DNA of 64,000 bases, taken from assembly GCA_903840165.1 (NCBI GenBank), contig CAIMEY010000088.1:30807-94806 (forward strand), given 5' to 3'. Shown here piece by piece: positions 8,715 to 17,789 of this stretch; position 1 is the stretch's first letter, and every line of letters begins with the position of its first letter. The translations under genes and the position numbers were made by a program. The notes beneath the pieces are model-generated. The model was not told where the DNA came from, made no database searches, and worked only from the letters and a program-made list of their open reading frames with translations. The stretch is from an uncultured Myxococcales bacterium. GTDB lineage: Bacteria; Myxococcota_A; UBA9042.

Positions 8715-10946
8715 ATGCTTGACCCAGTCCTGAATCCCCAAGCTGAATCCGAGTTTGCCGCAGCCAATGTCGACGGCTGGGAGGATCGCTTGGCCGATCA
8801 TCCCCTGCTCGGAGGACTGGTTGCCGAGGACCTCGCGACCTTAACGCCGCATTTGACCAGCATTTGCTTCGAGCCTGGCGCGCAAGTTGTCGCCCAGCAT
8901 GGCGTCGATCGCTGTATGTATTTCGTCTTGCGCGGCGATGCTCGGGCAAGGCGTGATGGCCTGGACATCGGCCTCATCCGCTGCGGCGAGCACTTTGGCG
9001 AATTGGGCCTCATCCTAGGCACGCCCCGCGCTGCGTCTGTGGTGGCCGTAACACTGCTTGAAGTTGCTCAATTGTCTCAGGAAACCTACCGACACCTCCA
9101 ACACGTGCACCCCGAATTGGTGATGCGATTGCTGGAGGCCCTGGTTGGCGGCGTGGCCCATCGGCTCGAGGCCATGACCGACAGCGTCGGCCTGCTGCTG
9201 CGCGAGCGCTCCCTGCCCCGGCGCGCCGAGGTGGTGGTGCAAAGTCCGCCTGGCGCCAAGCAAATCGTGCGCACGGGTACCCCCGTTGGCCACCTGCTGG
9301 CTGCCCAAGTCGATGGCCATGCGGTGGTCGCTGGCCTGGTAGATCATCACGTAGTTCCGCTGAGTTATCCGATTTCATCTCAGTGCTTGGTCGAGCCCGT
9401 GACCGCGGCTGTGCCTGAGGGGCAGTTGGTGATTCGGCAGTCGGCGGCCCTGCTGCTGCTGGAAGCAGCCTTTCAGTTCGACCCCAATTTGATCATCGAA
9501 TTAGGCGCTTCTCTCGGATTTGGCCGGCGGGTTCTGCTGGGCGGCGCGACCACCGAAGGCAGCCCGAGCCAGTGGCATGGCAAGGCGGGGAGGTTGGCCC
9601 AAGAACTCAGCAAGAAGATTGAGCTCCTGCGCGCAAGCAGCGTTCACTGCCGCGAGGAATTGTGGACCTTGGAGGAAGCCCGTGAATACTTTGCGGAACA
9701 CAACTGGCAAGGAGCCGTTGCGCTCTTGAAGACCTGGCACCATCGCGCCGTCCACATGGTGTCCTACGGAGAGTTGTATGCCCTGAGTCTGCAGCCGGTG
9801 CTGCCAGACCCCTCGATATTACACGGGATCCATGTGATCGGCCACGGCAACGACTTGATCCTGGTGTACCCAACCGACCCGGTCCTAGGCGGTAGCGCCA
9901 GCGAACAACATCCTGATATTGCTGATTTTCCGCAAGCAGATCTGCTCGATCCACGGGGGCGGACGCTCGTTCGCACTACGCCCCAAGAATTATGGTTGCG
10001 CAATCTGGATGTACGCAGCGTTGGTGCCTTCAACCAGGCGTGCATCGACGGCGATGTGTCCCAGTTGATTCGCGTCAGCGAGGGCTTCCAGGAAAAGCAA
10101 ATTATTGAGATTGCAGGACAAATTATCGCGTCCCGCGGCGACATCAAGTTCGTCTGCATTGCCGGGCCCTCCTCCTCCGGAAAGACGACTTTCATCAAGC
10201 GTCTCAATGTGCAACTGCAGGTAGGCGGGATGCATCCCGCCGGCATTTCCCTGGACGACTACTACTGCGACCGTGAACTGACGCCGCGCGATGCCAATGG
10301 CGACTTTGATTTCGAGAGTTTTGATGCACTTCGCCACGATTTGCTCGCAGCGCACTTGCAGCGACTGGCTGCGGGGGAACTGGTCGAGACGGCCCACTAC
10401 GATTTCGTCAAAGGTCTCAGCGCGGCGACCGGTGGACCACGAATTCGTCTCAATGAAGGAGACCTGCTGCTTCTGGAGGGGCTGCACGGGCTCAATCCTG
10501 GCCTGCTGGGTACAGTCGATGAACGGCATGTTTTTACAGTCTTTGTCAGCCCGATCACCACGCTGCCCTTTGACCGACTGAGCCGCGTCAGTGCCAGTGA
10601 TGTCCGCCTGCTGCGACGCATCGTCCGCGACCGCCACGCGCGAAACCATGATGCGGCCTCAAGTATCTTGCGGTGGCCCTCCGTACGCCGGGGCGAGCGC
10701 CAACATATCTTTCCCTACCAGCAGCGGGCCACGGCGGTCTTTGATTCGGCCCTGCCCTATGAGTTGAGCGTGATAAAAGTGTTCGCGCAAAGGTACTTAC
10801 TTGAAGTACCCAATAGCAGCCCGGCCTATCCCACGGCGTCGCGCCTCCTCGGATTGCTCGATCGGTTCATCACGATCTACCCGGATCATGTGCCGCCCAC
10901 GTCGATCTTGCGGGAGTTCATTGGTGCAAGCGGCTTTGAGTATTGA
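8715..10946 (+). CDS. Fusion: cNMP-binding domain, TGS/ThrRS-like domain, uridine kinase-like kinase
   Basis: A 743-residue cytoplasmic protein with GGAG five bases before the ATG. Residues about 28-150 are a cyclic-nucleotide-binding domain; the phosphate-binding cassette is recognisable as FGELGLILGTPRAAS. Residues about 185-440 resemble the TGS plus tRNA-synthetase second additional domain of ThrRS, as found at the front of the uridine-kinase-like nucleoside kinases. Residues about 465-700 are the P-loop kinase, with Walker A GPSSSGKTT at 484-492 and the SLDDYYCDRELTPRD substrate-binding segment. The ThrRS-like plus kinase arrangement is an established family; the extra N-terminal cNMP domain is unusual and suggests second-messenger control of nucleoside phosphorylation. 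The kinase substrate is inferred only. Confidence 0.88.
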   Translation: MLDPVLNPQAESEFAAANVDGWEDRLADHPLLGGLVAEDLATLTPHLTSICFEPGAQVVAQHGVDRCMYFVLRGDARARRDGLDIGLIRCGEHFGELGLILGTPRAASVVAVTLLEVAQLSQETYRHLQHVHPELVMRLLEALVGGVAHRLEAMTDSVGLLLRERSLPRRAEVVVQSPPGAKQIVRTGTPVGHLLAAQVDGHAVVAGLVDHHVVPLSYPISSQCLVEPVTAAVPEGQLVIRQSAALLLLEAAFQFDPNLIIELGASLGFGRRVLLGGATTEGSPSQWHGKAGRLAQELSKKIELLRASSVHCREELWTLEEAREYFAEHNWQGAVALLKTWHHRAVHMVSYGELYALSLQPVLPDPSILHGIHVIGHGNDLILVYPTDPVLGGSASEQHPDIADFPQADLLDPRGRTLVRTTPQELWLRNLDVRSVGAFNQACIDGDVSQLIRVSEGFQEKQIIEIAGQIIASRGDIKFVCIAGPSSSGKTTFIKRLNVQLQVGGMHPAGISLDDYYCDRELTPRDANGDFDFESFDALRHDLLAAHLQRLAAGELVETAHYDFVKGLSAATGGPRIRLNEGDLLLLEGLHGLNPGLLGTVDERHVFTVFVSPITTLPFDRLSRVSASDVRLLRRIVRDRHARNHDAASSILRWPSVRRGERQHIFPYQQRATAVFDSALPYELSVIKVFAQRYLLEVPNSSPAYPTASRLLGLLDRFITIYPDHVPPTSILREFIGASGFEY

Positions 10947-11149
10947 GTGATTGACGCCAGATGGCATCAGCTGTTGGTTCGCCGTGCAGGTCAACCCTTG
11001 GCACCGCACTGGCTGGACGACCACCAAATGTGCCGACGCGTCTGGGAGGCAAGGACGCCCTGATTGCGTGGTCGCGCTGGAAATTCACGCCTCAATCGTG
11101 CTAGCATGTCGTCGCTCCCGCCCCTGGGTGGCCACAAGGAACCGTAGCA

Positions 11150-11392
11150 ATGCCAAAACTTACCGGAACCGCTACCGAATTTATTCTGAACACCCTGCGC
11201 GAGCTCGCCGATCGGGAATTGCAGGTTTCTGAGCTACACACAGCCTGCAACGGCAAGTTCAGCAAAGAGAATTTGACCAATAGCCTCGCTCGCATGTTGG
11301 CCCAAGGTACCGTGGTCAAGAGCGTCGACGCCAACCGCGCAGCTTGGTGGGCCATCTCTGATCGCGGCCTGACGGGGCTGACCCCGCAGTAA
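11150..11392 (+). CDS. Small winged-helix-like protein
   Basis: An 80-residue protein preceded by AAGGA at about 11 bases. The predicted helices (ATEFILNTLRELADREL, VSELHTAC, SKENLTNSLARMLAQG) followed by a short beta hairpin (TVVKSVDANRAAWWAIS) give the layout of a small winged-helix DNA-binding domain. No family was recognised. It is not obviously co-transcribed with the kinase upstream, from which it is separated by about 200 bases. It may be a small regulator, but DNA binding is inferred from shape only. Confidence 0.6.
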   Translation: MPKLTGTATEFILNTLRELADRELQVSELHTACNGKFSKENLTNSLARMLAQGTVVKSVDANRAAWWAISDRGLTGLTPQ

Positions 11393-11484
11393 CGAAGCGA
11401 ACGCGTACCGCATTTCGGCGATCGTGGCTCAGTCACCTGCGTCCAAGATGGCGGCAGCGGTTTGTATCAGCTGAGAAACACGAT

Positions 11485-12813
11485 TCAGGATTTTTGCTTT
11501 GGTTTCCGCGGCTTAGGTCGAACCGTCGCAGGTCTTGGTGCGTGCAGTTTTGCCTCGCGTACACCGCGAACCACGGCATAATCAAACAAATCGCCGAGCC
11601 ACATGTAGCCTTCCCGATTGAGGTGCACGCCATCGGGTTGGGCAAGGCGAGCCTTCTGCCAGAGTTTCATGGCGTTGGCTCCGCCCATAGCCGCCTGAGC
11701 ATCCCAGTGGGCGCATGAAAACTCGGCAGCCACTTGCCGCTGGGCCGCGATCACCGCAGATGTCCTTGGCATGCTTCGCTTTTTCCCCAATTCATCCTTG
11801 CCCAGCCGGTCTGTCGGCCCCACCAAAATACAGGACACTTCTGGCAGAGCCCGGCGCACGCGGGTCAACACCTTGCGCCACTGATCAACATACAATTCAA
11901 TCGGTTCCTGCTCATTGCCGACTTCATTGGTGCCGTACGCCAGCACGATCAGGTCCAGATGGCGGTGTTCGACCAGTACGCGCCAGGTGCTCTCGAGCCA
12001 GCGCAAATGAATGGCGGCAGTCATCCCAGGAATCCCTAGTTGATCCAAGATGATACCCGGGGTCGACCTTTCCAACACCGCACCATACAGCGTCAGAGTC
12101 GCCCCGCCCTTGGGCTGCATGCGGATGGTGTGGGCCGAGTCCGGCAATGAATAGGCTGCAATCATCGGGGCTTGTGAGACATCAAGCCGACTCTGCGGTG
12201 CCAGGACCGGTTGCCGAACACCGTCGATATCCACCAACAACTCGCCGGCATTGGCCTCGACCTTGAGCCAGATCTCCAGCTCTGACGCGGTCTTGCCGAA
12301 TTCGCCTTCTTGGGTCGTCGCTAGAGACGCAAAGTCGGCGCTGTCACTGCTCGCTGCAGCTAGGCCGATGTAGCCGCCATCGATCTGCGGTTCAGCGCTG
12401 GCTTGCCTGTGCCGTAACACCTGCCAGCCATGGGAGGAATCGACGTTGAGGTCCTGACTGCGGTAACCAACGTTCCAGCGCACCGGAAAGACGAAGCCAT
12501 GCCCCGCATCGCCATATTCGGCCTGCCACAGCCGCCGCAGGTGACCGGTCCACAGGTCTGCCGCTGTGTGCGACGCGCCCCAAAATGCAGCGCGCGCCTG
12601 CCCTTTGCCTGCACGGGCCCTGTCGAGGGCCTTGCTCCATGCCGTCAGGGCTCGACCCGTGGGATCGCGCAGCAGTTCCGCATGTCCGGGGCGACCGTGG
12701 GCCTGAGGAAGGCTGGGCACAGGAGCCAGCTTGGCCGTGGCCGCTTGCGCCAACGCGCATAGCAACAGGGTCGCGAACGCTAGGGCCCGCACTACGCCAA
12801 GCAAAGGACGCAT
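11485..12813 (-). CDS. Exported SGNH/GDSL hydrolase
   Basis: A 442-residue secreted esterase-type protein. The N-terminal hydrophobic segment ends in a signal-peptidase-like ALAQAATA. Block I is FWGASHTAAD, with the nucleophile Ser in a G-A-S context instead of the usual G-D-S. The block III Asn is in LAYGTNE, and the catalytic Asp-His pair is DGVHLNREGY near the C-terminus. A carbohydrate-binding-like segment of about 150 residues lies between blocks I and III. Related proteins de-acetylate polysaccharides or peptidoglycan. The C-terminus is very basic (KPRKPKQKS). It begins immediately after the stop of the lipoprotein gene upstream (TAGATG), so both are one transcription unit. Confidence 0.85.
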   Translation of the reverse strand: MRPLLGVVRALAFATLLLCALAQAATAKLAPVPSLPQAHGRPGHAELLRDPTGRALTAWSKALDRARAGKGQARAAFWGASHTAADLWTGHLRRLWQAEYGDAGHGFVFPVRWNVGYRSQDLNVDSSHGWQVLRHRQASAEPQIDGGYIGLAAASSDSADFASLATTQEGEFGKTASELEIWLKVEANAGELLVDIDGVRQPVLAPQSRLDVSQAPMIAAYSLPDSAHTIRMQPKGGATLTLYGAVLERSTPGIILDQLGIPGMTAAIHLRWLESTWRVLVEHRHLDLIVLAYGTNEVGNEQEPIELYVDQWRKVLTRVRRALPEVSCILVGPTDRLGKDELGKKRSMPRTSAVIAAQRQVAAEFSCAHWDAQAAMGGANAMKLWQKARLAQPDGVHLNREGYMWLGDLFDYAVVRGVREAKLHAPRPATVRPKPRKPKQKS

Positions 12814-13941
12814 CTACTTCACAATCAACGACGGACCAGCCGTGGAAATCCCTAAGGAAAATGCGAAGGGCCAGGACTCAGCTGTGCCGTCGCCGTCCTG
12901 ATCCATACTGGGCTCGGTGTCCTTCATCCACTGCTGCAGTTGCACTAGGCTGGTATCACTCACCGATCCGCCGACTTTGGTCAGCGCCTGCTGCAAATCA
13001 TCCTTGCGGACTACACCGCAGAAGAGGCCGCCTTTGGCTGTATTTGTCGACGGTTGCGCCATCACGTTGTGCACGCGCACCCAAGGCGTCAGGGCATCCG
13101 CCGTACCCGCAAAGAGGAACAGGGGAACCGCCGACGGGACGGGGTTCTTCTCTGCCTGGCGAAACGTCGTTTGTGCTTGTGAATCATCGCGTTGTAGCAG
13201 TGCGCGGCCAGGGCAGGGCTGATCGGGCAGGCCATAGGGCGAGAAGGACGACGCCCAAACCTTGAGGCCACATCCTTGCATTCCAACTGAGCAATTGGCT
13301 CCGCCTGCGCCACCCGCGATCAGGTCGAGTTCCTGCGCGACACCAATCAACCCGTCGGCGGCAAAACCGATCGCGACTTGGTCGCCAGCGGACCAAGTGG
13401 TGGTTTTGGCAAAGTCCGTGACATGCGTTCCGTCGCTGAGCGGTCCATTGGTCGGACAACCGGTGGAAGGTCCTTGATCTGCCAGCGGTTTGAAGGACCA
13501 AGCGCGGTACAAGATCGCGGGGGCAGAGGTCGGCATTTGGCATAGGTTGATGCACTCGTTGTTGCAGAATCCACCGCATCCATCGGGCATTGCGTTGCAC
13601 TTATCTTGGCAGTTCGGCGTGCAGCAACTGCCATCGGCCTGGCAAACCTGCGGCGCTTGGCACGGCGTGGCGACACAGCCCGTGGCAATTTCCGCTGCTG
13701 CATCGCCGGTTGATGTCAAATCTGCTGCAATGTCAGCAACATCTGATGCAATATCACCACCAGCAACGTCAGCAGCATCGGCCACGGCATCGCCCGCCAC
13801 GGCTACATCGGTGTGCGCTCCGGCGTCGGTCGCTGGCGAGGCGGCTGTTGCGCCACAGGCTGCTGAGGCGACAGCGAGGCTGGTCCAAGCGAGTTGGCGC
13901 AGCAGTGGCGCACGCAGGTACGGAAAATTCAGTGCTTTCAT
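12814..13941 (-). CDS. Lipoprotein with Cys-rich segment, unknown function
   Basis: A 375-residue probable lipoprotein. The ATG at 13941 is preferred over upstream codons because AGAGGA lies just before it. The signal region ends in VASAAC. Next is a low-complexity Ala/Asp segment (DAVADAADVAGGDIASDVADI), a spacer common in such lipoproteins. A Cys-rich patch follows (CQAPQVCQADGSCCTPNCQDKC), and then a globular domain of about 230 residues with TTWSAGDQVAIGFAADGL. No family was recognised. It is the first gene of a pair with the SGNH hydrolase (no gap), so it may act in the same envelope process. Confidence 0.75.
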   Translation of the reverse strand: MKALNFPYLRAPLLRQLAWTSLAVASAACGATAASPATDAGAHTDVAVAGDAVADAADVAGGDIASDVADIAADLTSTGDAAAEIATGCVATPCQAPQVCQADGSCCTPNCQDKCNAMPDGCGGFCNNECINLCQMPTSAPAILYRAWSFKPLADQGPSTGCPTNGPLSDGTHVTDFAKTTTWSAGDQVAIGFAADGLIGVAQELDLIAGGAGGANCSVGMQGCGLKVWASSFSPYGLPDQPCPGRALLQRDDSQAQTTFRQAEKNPVPSAVPLFLFAGTADALTPWVRVHNVMAQPSTNTAKGGLFCGVVRKDDLQQALTKVGGSVSDTSLVQLQQWMKDTEPSMDQDGDGTAESWPFAFSLGISTAGPSLIVK

Positions 13942-14157
13942 CGCGATCGTCCTCTCGAGGCCGGGGGGTCCAGAGCCTGCATCGTACGCGTTCGCACCGC
14001 ACCAGTGCAAACACCGGCATGACCCACCAATACGCACGTACTTTTAGGGTCTTGTACAGCAAACCGGGACAGGAGCACGCCGCTTGACCTTGACGAGAGG
14101 CCACGGGGCCCCGACAATTGGAGCGCTTGCGGCGCCTTTGCCCGCACAAGGTTGTCG

Positions 14158-15885
14158 ATGCCTGGGCCCCGCAACGTTTGTGCGCTCCAGAATTGCTTAG
14201 CTTTGGCAGCGCTGGCTACCTCGCTCTTGGCCTGCCAGGAAATTACCACCGTGGTCGTGGTGACGGACGACAACGGAATTGCCGCCGCCGACGGTGGTGG
14301 AGCCGATGGAAAGGCGAGCGAAACTGCGACTCCGAGCGATGTTGGCAGCAGCGAAACGGCGCCCCAAGACGTCGAGACGCAGCAAAGCATCGACGCTGAT
14401 GCGGACGGCGGGCTGATCGACATCGACGAGGAGGTTTCTGACTCGTTTCTCGACGAAATGGATGGGGTTTTCCCCGATGGATTCGACCCGGGCGACGGCG
14501 ATCCAGCGGGGGTCGGCGATGGTGCGAACAAGTCTGACGCGCAACCGCCGGTAGACGGACAGAATTCCGGTGGGAGTCTGCTCACTTGCGATCAGTACTG
14601 CAAAGCGGTGATGAACGATTGCACCGCCGACAACTCGCAGTTTGTCAGCACCGACGACTGCGTGAACTACTGTAAAGTACAAGGTAAAATACCCGTCGGA
14701 CTCCCCGGCGATGTAACAGGCAATACCATCGGCTGCCGCATCACCCACGCCAACATGGCAGCCAAGGGGGGCAGCAACGCCGCCACGCAATGTACGATTG
14801 CTGGCCCAACCGGTGGTAATGTTTGTGGATCGTGGTGCGACATCTACTGCCAAATGGCGTTGACCAACTGCAACGCCGACACCAAACTGTTCAATTCGCT
14901 TGCGCAATGTCCGGCTCAGTGCGAGCAGATCGCAACTACTGGCAAACCAGGCGCAACTTCAGGTGATTCTGTCCAGTGCCGCATCTATCAGCTAGGCATT
15001 GCCGGCAGCGACCAAGCGACCTCCAAGATCTACTGCCCGCACGCCAAGGTCCTCACCGACCCGGGATCGCCGTGCTCGGACCAAAAGGCACCGCCGCCCC
15101 CCACCTGCAGCGATTATTGCCAGGCAGTCACCACTGGCTGCATCGGCGAATTCGCCCAATATGTCAGCAATGACGCGTGCTTGAACTACTGCCAGACTCA
15201 GGCCAAGATTCCCGTTGGTGGCGCCGGCGATGTCGGCGTAAATACCATTGGTTGTCGCCTTTCTCATGCAAACGCCGCGGTCAAGGATGCCTCGGTCGCA
15301 CCCGCCCACTGCGCCGCCGCTGGACCGACAGGCTCCGACGTTTGCGGCTCATGGTGCGATAATTACTGTTGGCTTGCCAAGAGTAACTGTACAGGTGCCA
15401 ACGCGCTCTATGCCACTGATCTGACATGCAAAAACGCCTGTGGACCGATGAAGAACAACGGCAGCCCCGGGGCGATCGCGGGCGATTCGGTGCAATGCCG
15501 GATGAGCGAGCTAGCACTCGCCAGCAGCAACCCGTCAACCCTTTGTAATTATGGAAAATCTCCCAGCCCTACCGGCAGCCCATGCGTCGATCCGAAAAAG
15601 CCCAAAACTTGGAGCATAACCACAACGGCGGACTACATTTTCGCGCCGTCTGAGCTGACGATCACGGTAGGCGACAGCATCTCCTTCACGCCCGGCGGCA
15701 GCCACAATGTCACGCAGGTCGACGAAGCCACCTGGTTAGCCAACGCAACTACGCCCACCGACGGTGGATTCTCGATTCCCGGCTTTGGAAACCAAGTACT
15801 GCAGTTCCTTTCCGCCGGCGAAGTGTGGTTCATCTGCACCAACCATGCCGATGCTGGAGAAAAAGGGCATATTTCCGTGCAGTAA
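14158..15885 (+). CDS. Lipoprotein with four Cys-rich units and a C-terminal cupredoxin domain
   Basis: A 575-residue lipoprotein. The ATG at 14158 has AAGG six bases upstream and is preferred to the TTG at 14152. The lipobox is LLAC. An acidic spacer rich in Asp precedes two copies of a roughly 165-residue block, each made of two related units (CxxYCxxxxxxC ... GDxxxxxxxCRxxxAxxA). The last 90 residues are plastocyanin-like: FAPSELTITVGDSISF, then SHNV with the first His, and FICTNHADAGEKGHISV with Cys and the second His. The axial position usually held by Met appears to be Glu. A copper-binding, possibly electron-carrying, envelope protein is the best reading. Confidence 0.82.
   Translation: MPGPRNVCALQNCLALAALATSLLACQEITTVVVVTDDNGIAAADGGGADGKASETATPSDVGSSETAPQDVETQQSIDADADGGLIDIDEEVSDSFLDEMDGVFPDGFDPGDGDPAGVGDGANKSDAQPPVDGQNSGGSLLTCDQYCKAVMNDCTADNSQFVSTDDCVNYCKVQGKIPVGLPGDVTGNTIGCRITHANMAAKGGSNAATQCTIAGPTGGNVCGSWCDIYCQMALTNCNADTKLFNSLAQCPAQCEQIATTGKPGATSGDSVQCRIYQLGIAGSDQATSKIYCPHAKVLTDPGSPCSDQKAPPPPTCSDYCQAVTTGCIGEFAQYVSNDACLNYCQTQAKIPVGGAGDVGVNTIGCRLSHANAAVKDASVAPAHCAAAGPTGSDVCGSWCDNYCWLAKSNCTGANALYATDLTCKNACGPMKNNGSPGAIAGDSVQCRMSELALASSNPSTLCNYGKSPSPTGSPCVDPKKPKTWSITTTADYIFAPSELTITVGDSISFTPGGSHNVTQVDEATWLANATTPTDGGFSIPGFGNQVLQFLSAGEVWFICTNHADAGEKGHISVQ
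14584..15590 (+). repeat. Internal duplication of Cys-rich block
   Basis: Two blocks, about 14584-15075 and 15106-15590, encode the same order of motifs: CDQYCKAVMNDC / CSDYCQAVTTGC, GKIPVG, GDV, NTIGCR, HAN, AGPTG, VCGSWCD, GDSVQCR. Each block is itself a doublet. The copies have diverged clearly, so this is an old duplication. Confidence 0.85.
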
Positions 15886-16171
15886 GAGCGTCGAGCTACC
15901 GGCTCAGCGGACCAAGGGACTCGGCGCGACCCGATAGTCAAGCAAAATCAGACTTACATATTCCCCATTATTTCAATGCGCTACGCACATTCCTCCGCAG
16001 TCGATTCAGGCTCGGGAATAACGCCAGCGCTCACGGTATCTAGCCTTTGGGGCCTTCGCGTGGGGCGAATCGTCTTGGCGGTTCGGGCGTCTAACCGTTG
16101 AAGCGTCCGCCGGCCGGCGTGCTAGTTTTAGGGGACTCATGTCCTGCTTGCGACCAACCAGTGAGGAACGG

Positions 16172-17668
16172 ATGAACAAGCAAATACGCCTAATTCGGAT
16201 CGTCACAGCCATCGCCGCTGCGACGGCTGCATTTGCCGCATGGCGGTTTGATGCGGCGCCATTGCTGCGCGCTCAGGCGGCTCCTGCAGCGAGCGCCCCG
16301 GCCGTGGCCAGCGCCCAAGAGGCCCGCAAGGTGCCGGCAATCAGTCCGACTGCGCCAGGCGCCCTTGCCGCCAGCGAACCATCGAGTTGGTCTACAATTT
16401 CAGACGTTTCAGAGCGGGCCGTGCAGAGCGTCGTCAACATTTCCACCACGCGCATGGTCCGCCACGAGACCGAACAGGAAGGCTGGCTCTTTCGCCGCCC
16501 GCCCGCCGGCAGCCGTGGCGACAACGTCCAGCGCGAACATAGTTTGGGTTCAGGGGTTCTCATCGGTGCCCAAGGACTTGTACTCACAAACAATCATGTG
16601 ATCGAAGGTGCGAGCGCGATTCAGGTCAAGCTAGCGGACGGCCGGGAATTTGCCGGCAAACTTGTCGGCGCCGATAAGCGAAGCGATGTCGCGGTATTGC
16701 AGCTTGAAGGCAACCCCACGGGCCTACTGCCCTTGCCCCTGGCCGACTCCGACAAACTGCGCTTGGGCGAAGTGGTTTTGGCGATCGGCAGTCCTTTGGG
16801 CTTGGCTCAATCTGTGTCCATGGGCATTGTCAGCGCCAAGGGGCGCGCCGACGTACATATCGCTGATTACGAAGACTTTATTCAGACTGATGCCGCCATT
16901 AATCCCGGAAACTCGGGTGGCGCCTTGGTCAACTTGCATGGCGAACTGGTCGGCATCAACACGGCCATCGCGTCCATGTCAGGAGGCAACCAAGGCATCG
17001 GCTTTGCAATTCCGTCTAACATGGCTCGCACGGTGATGGATTCCTTGGTCAAGTCGGGCCATTTCACCCGCGGCTGGCTTGGCGTCGGCATTCAGGATCT
17101 AACCATTGATTTGCGAAAGGAATTCTCCCCAAGCCTAGCAGCCGGCGGTGTCCTCGTGACGTCCGTGGAGATTGGTAGCCCAGCCGACAAGGCGGGTCTC
17201 AAGCGCGGTGACGTGGTCACGCGAATCGGCGATCAGGCCATGGATTCGCCGCGGCGTCTGCGCAACTGCGTGGGAATGCATCCGCCAGGCGCGGCGCTGG
17301 CGTTGGCGATTGTTCGGGAAAACAAGGCATTACAGGTCACTGTTACCCTAGCTGAAGCGCCGGACGCCGGTGTGGCCAGGACAAGTCTAGGCGCTGGCCT
17401 CGACGGTCTTTCGGTCCGTCCCCTCGATCGCGATCTTCGCCAGCGGTTTGGCGTCGGCAGCCAAGTGCCGGCAGGCGTCGCTGTGACCGAGGTAGCTCCC
17501 GATTCGCCCGCGGCCGCATCTGGGCTACAAGTCGGTGATATTATCCTGGAAGTGAACCGACGCCCTCTGTCCGACGTCAATGACTTCCAGAAGGCGCTCA
17601 AGTCCGGCAAGGCTGCGCTGCTCCTGGTCTATCGCGATGGCGGCGCATTCTTCCTTGCAATTCGATAA
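16172..17668 (+). CDS. HtrA/DegP-type periplasmic serine protease with two PDZ domains
   Basis: A 498-residue trypsin-fold protease. The ATG at 16172 is chosen because GAGGAA precedes it. The N-terminus has a hydrophobic signal or anchor followed by an Ala/Pro-rich linker. The catalytic triad is visible as NNHVI (His142), KRSDVAV (Asp172) and GNSGGAL (Ser248). Two PDZ domains follow, at about 295-385 (GWLGVGIQDL) and 400-495 (GVAVTEVAPDSPAAASGLQVGDIILEV). HtrA proteins remove or refold damaged envelope proteins, which suits an organism exporting so many disulfide-rich proteins. It lies 121 bases upstream of ileS on the same strand, but a functional link is not implied. Confidence 0.95.
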   Translation: MNKQIRLIRIVTAIAAATAAFAAWRFDAAPLLRAQAAPAASAPAVASAQEARKVPAISPTAPGALAASEPSSWSTISDVSERAVQSVVNISTTRMVRHETEQEGWLFRRPPAGSRGDNVQREHSLGSGVLIGAQGLVLTNNHVIEGASAIQVKLADGREFAGKLVGADKRSDVAVLQLEGNPTGLLPLPLADSDKLRLGEVVLAIGSPLGLAQSVSMGIVSAKGRADVHIADYEDFIQTDAAINPGNSGGALVNLHGELVGINTAIASMSGGNQGIGFAIPSNMARTVMDSLVKSGHFTRGWLGVGIQDLTIDLRKEFSPSLAAGGVLVTSVEIGSPADKAGLKRGDVVTRIGDQAMDSPRRLRNCVGMHPPGAALALAIVRENKALQVTVTLAEAPDAGVARTSLGAGLDGLSVRPLDRDLRQRFGVGSQVPAGVAVTEVAPDSPAAASGLQVGDIILEVNRRPLSDVNDFQKALKSGKAALLLVYRDGGAFFLAIR

Positions 17669-17789
17669 TTGGGCGATCCTGTTTGACCAATCTGCCCTGC
17701 GGCTTTGCCCAGATCGGCAGACCGGCATAGACTACTGGCCCTTTGCGCCCGCCGATCTCCCGGCCTTGAAGCGCTAGTTGAGGCCCGAC

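Noticed and set aside
12585..13265. 226-codon plus-strand frame over the SGNH/lipoprotein pair
   Set aside because: Shadow of the minus-strand genes; crosses the TAGATG junction and has no domain.
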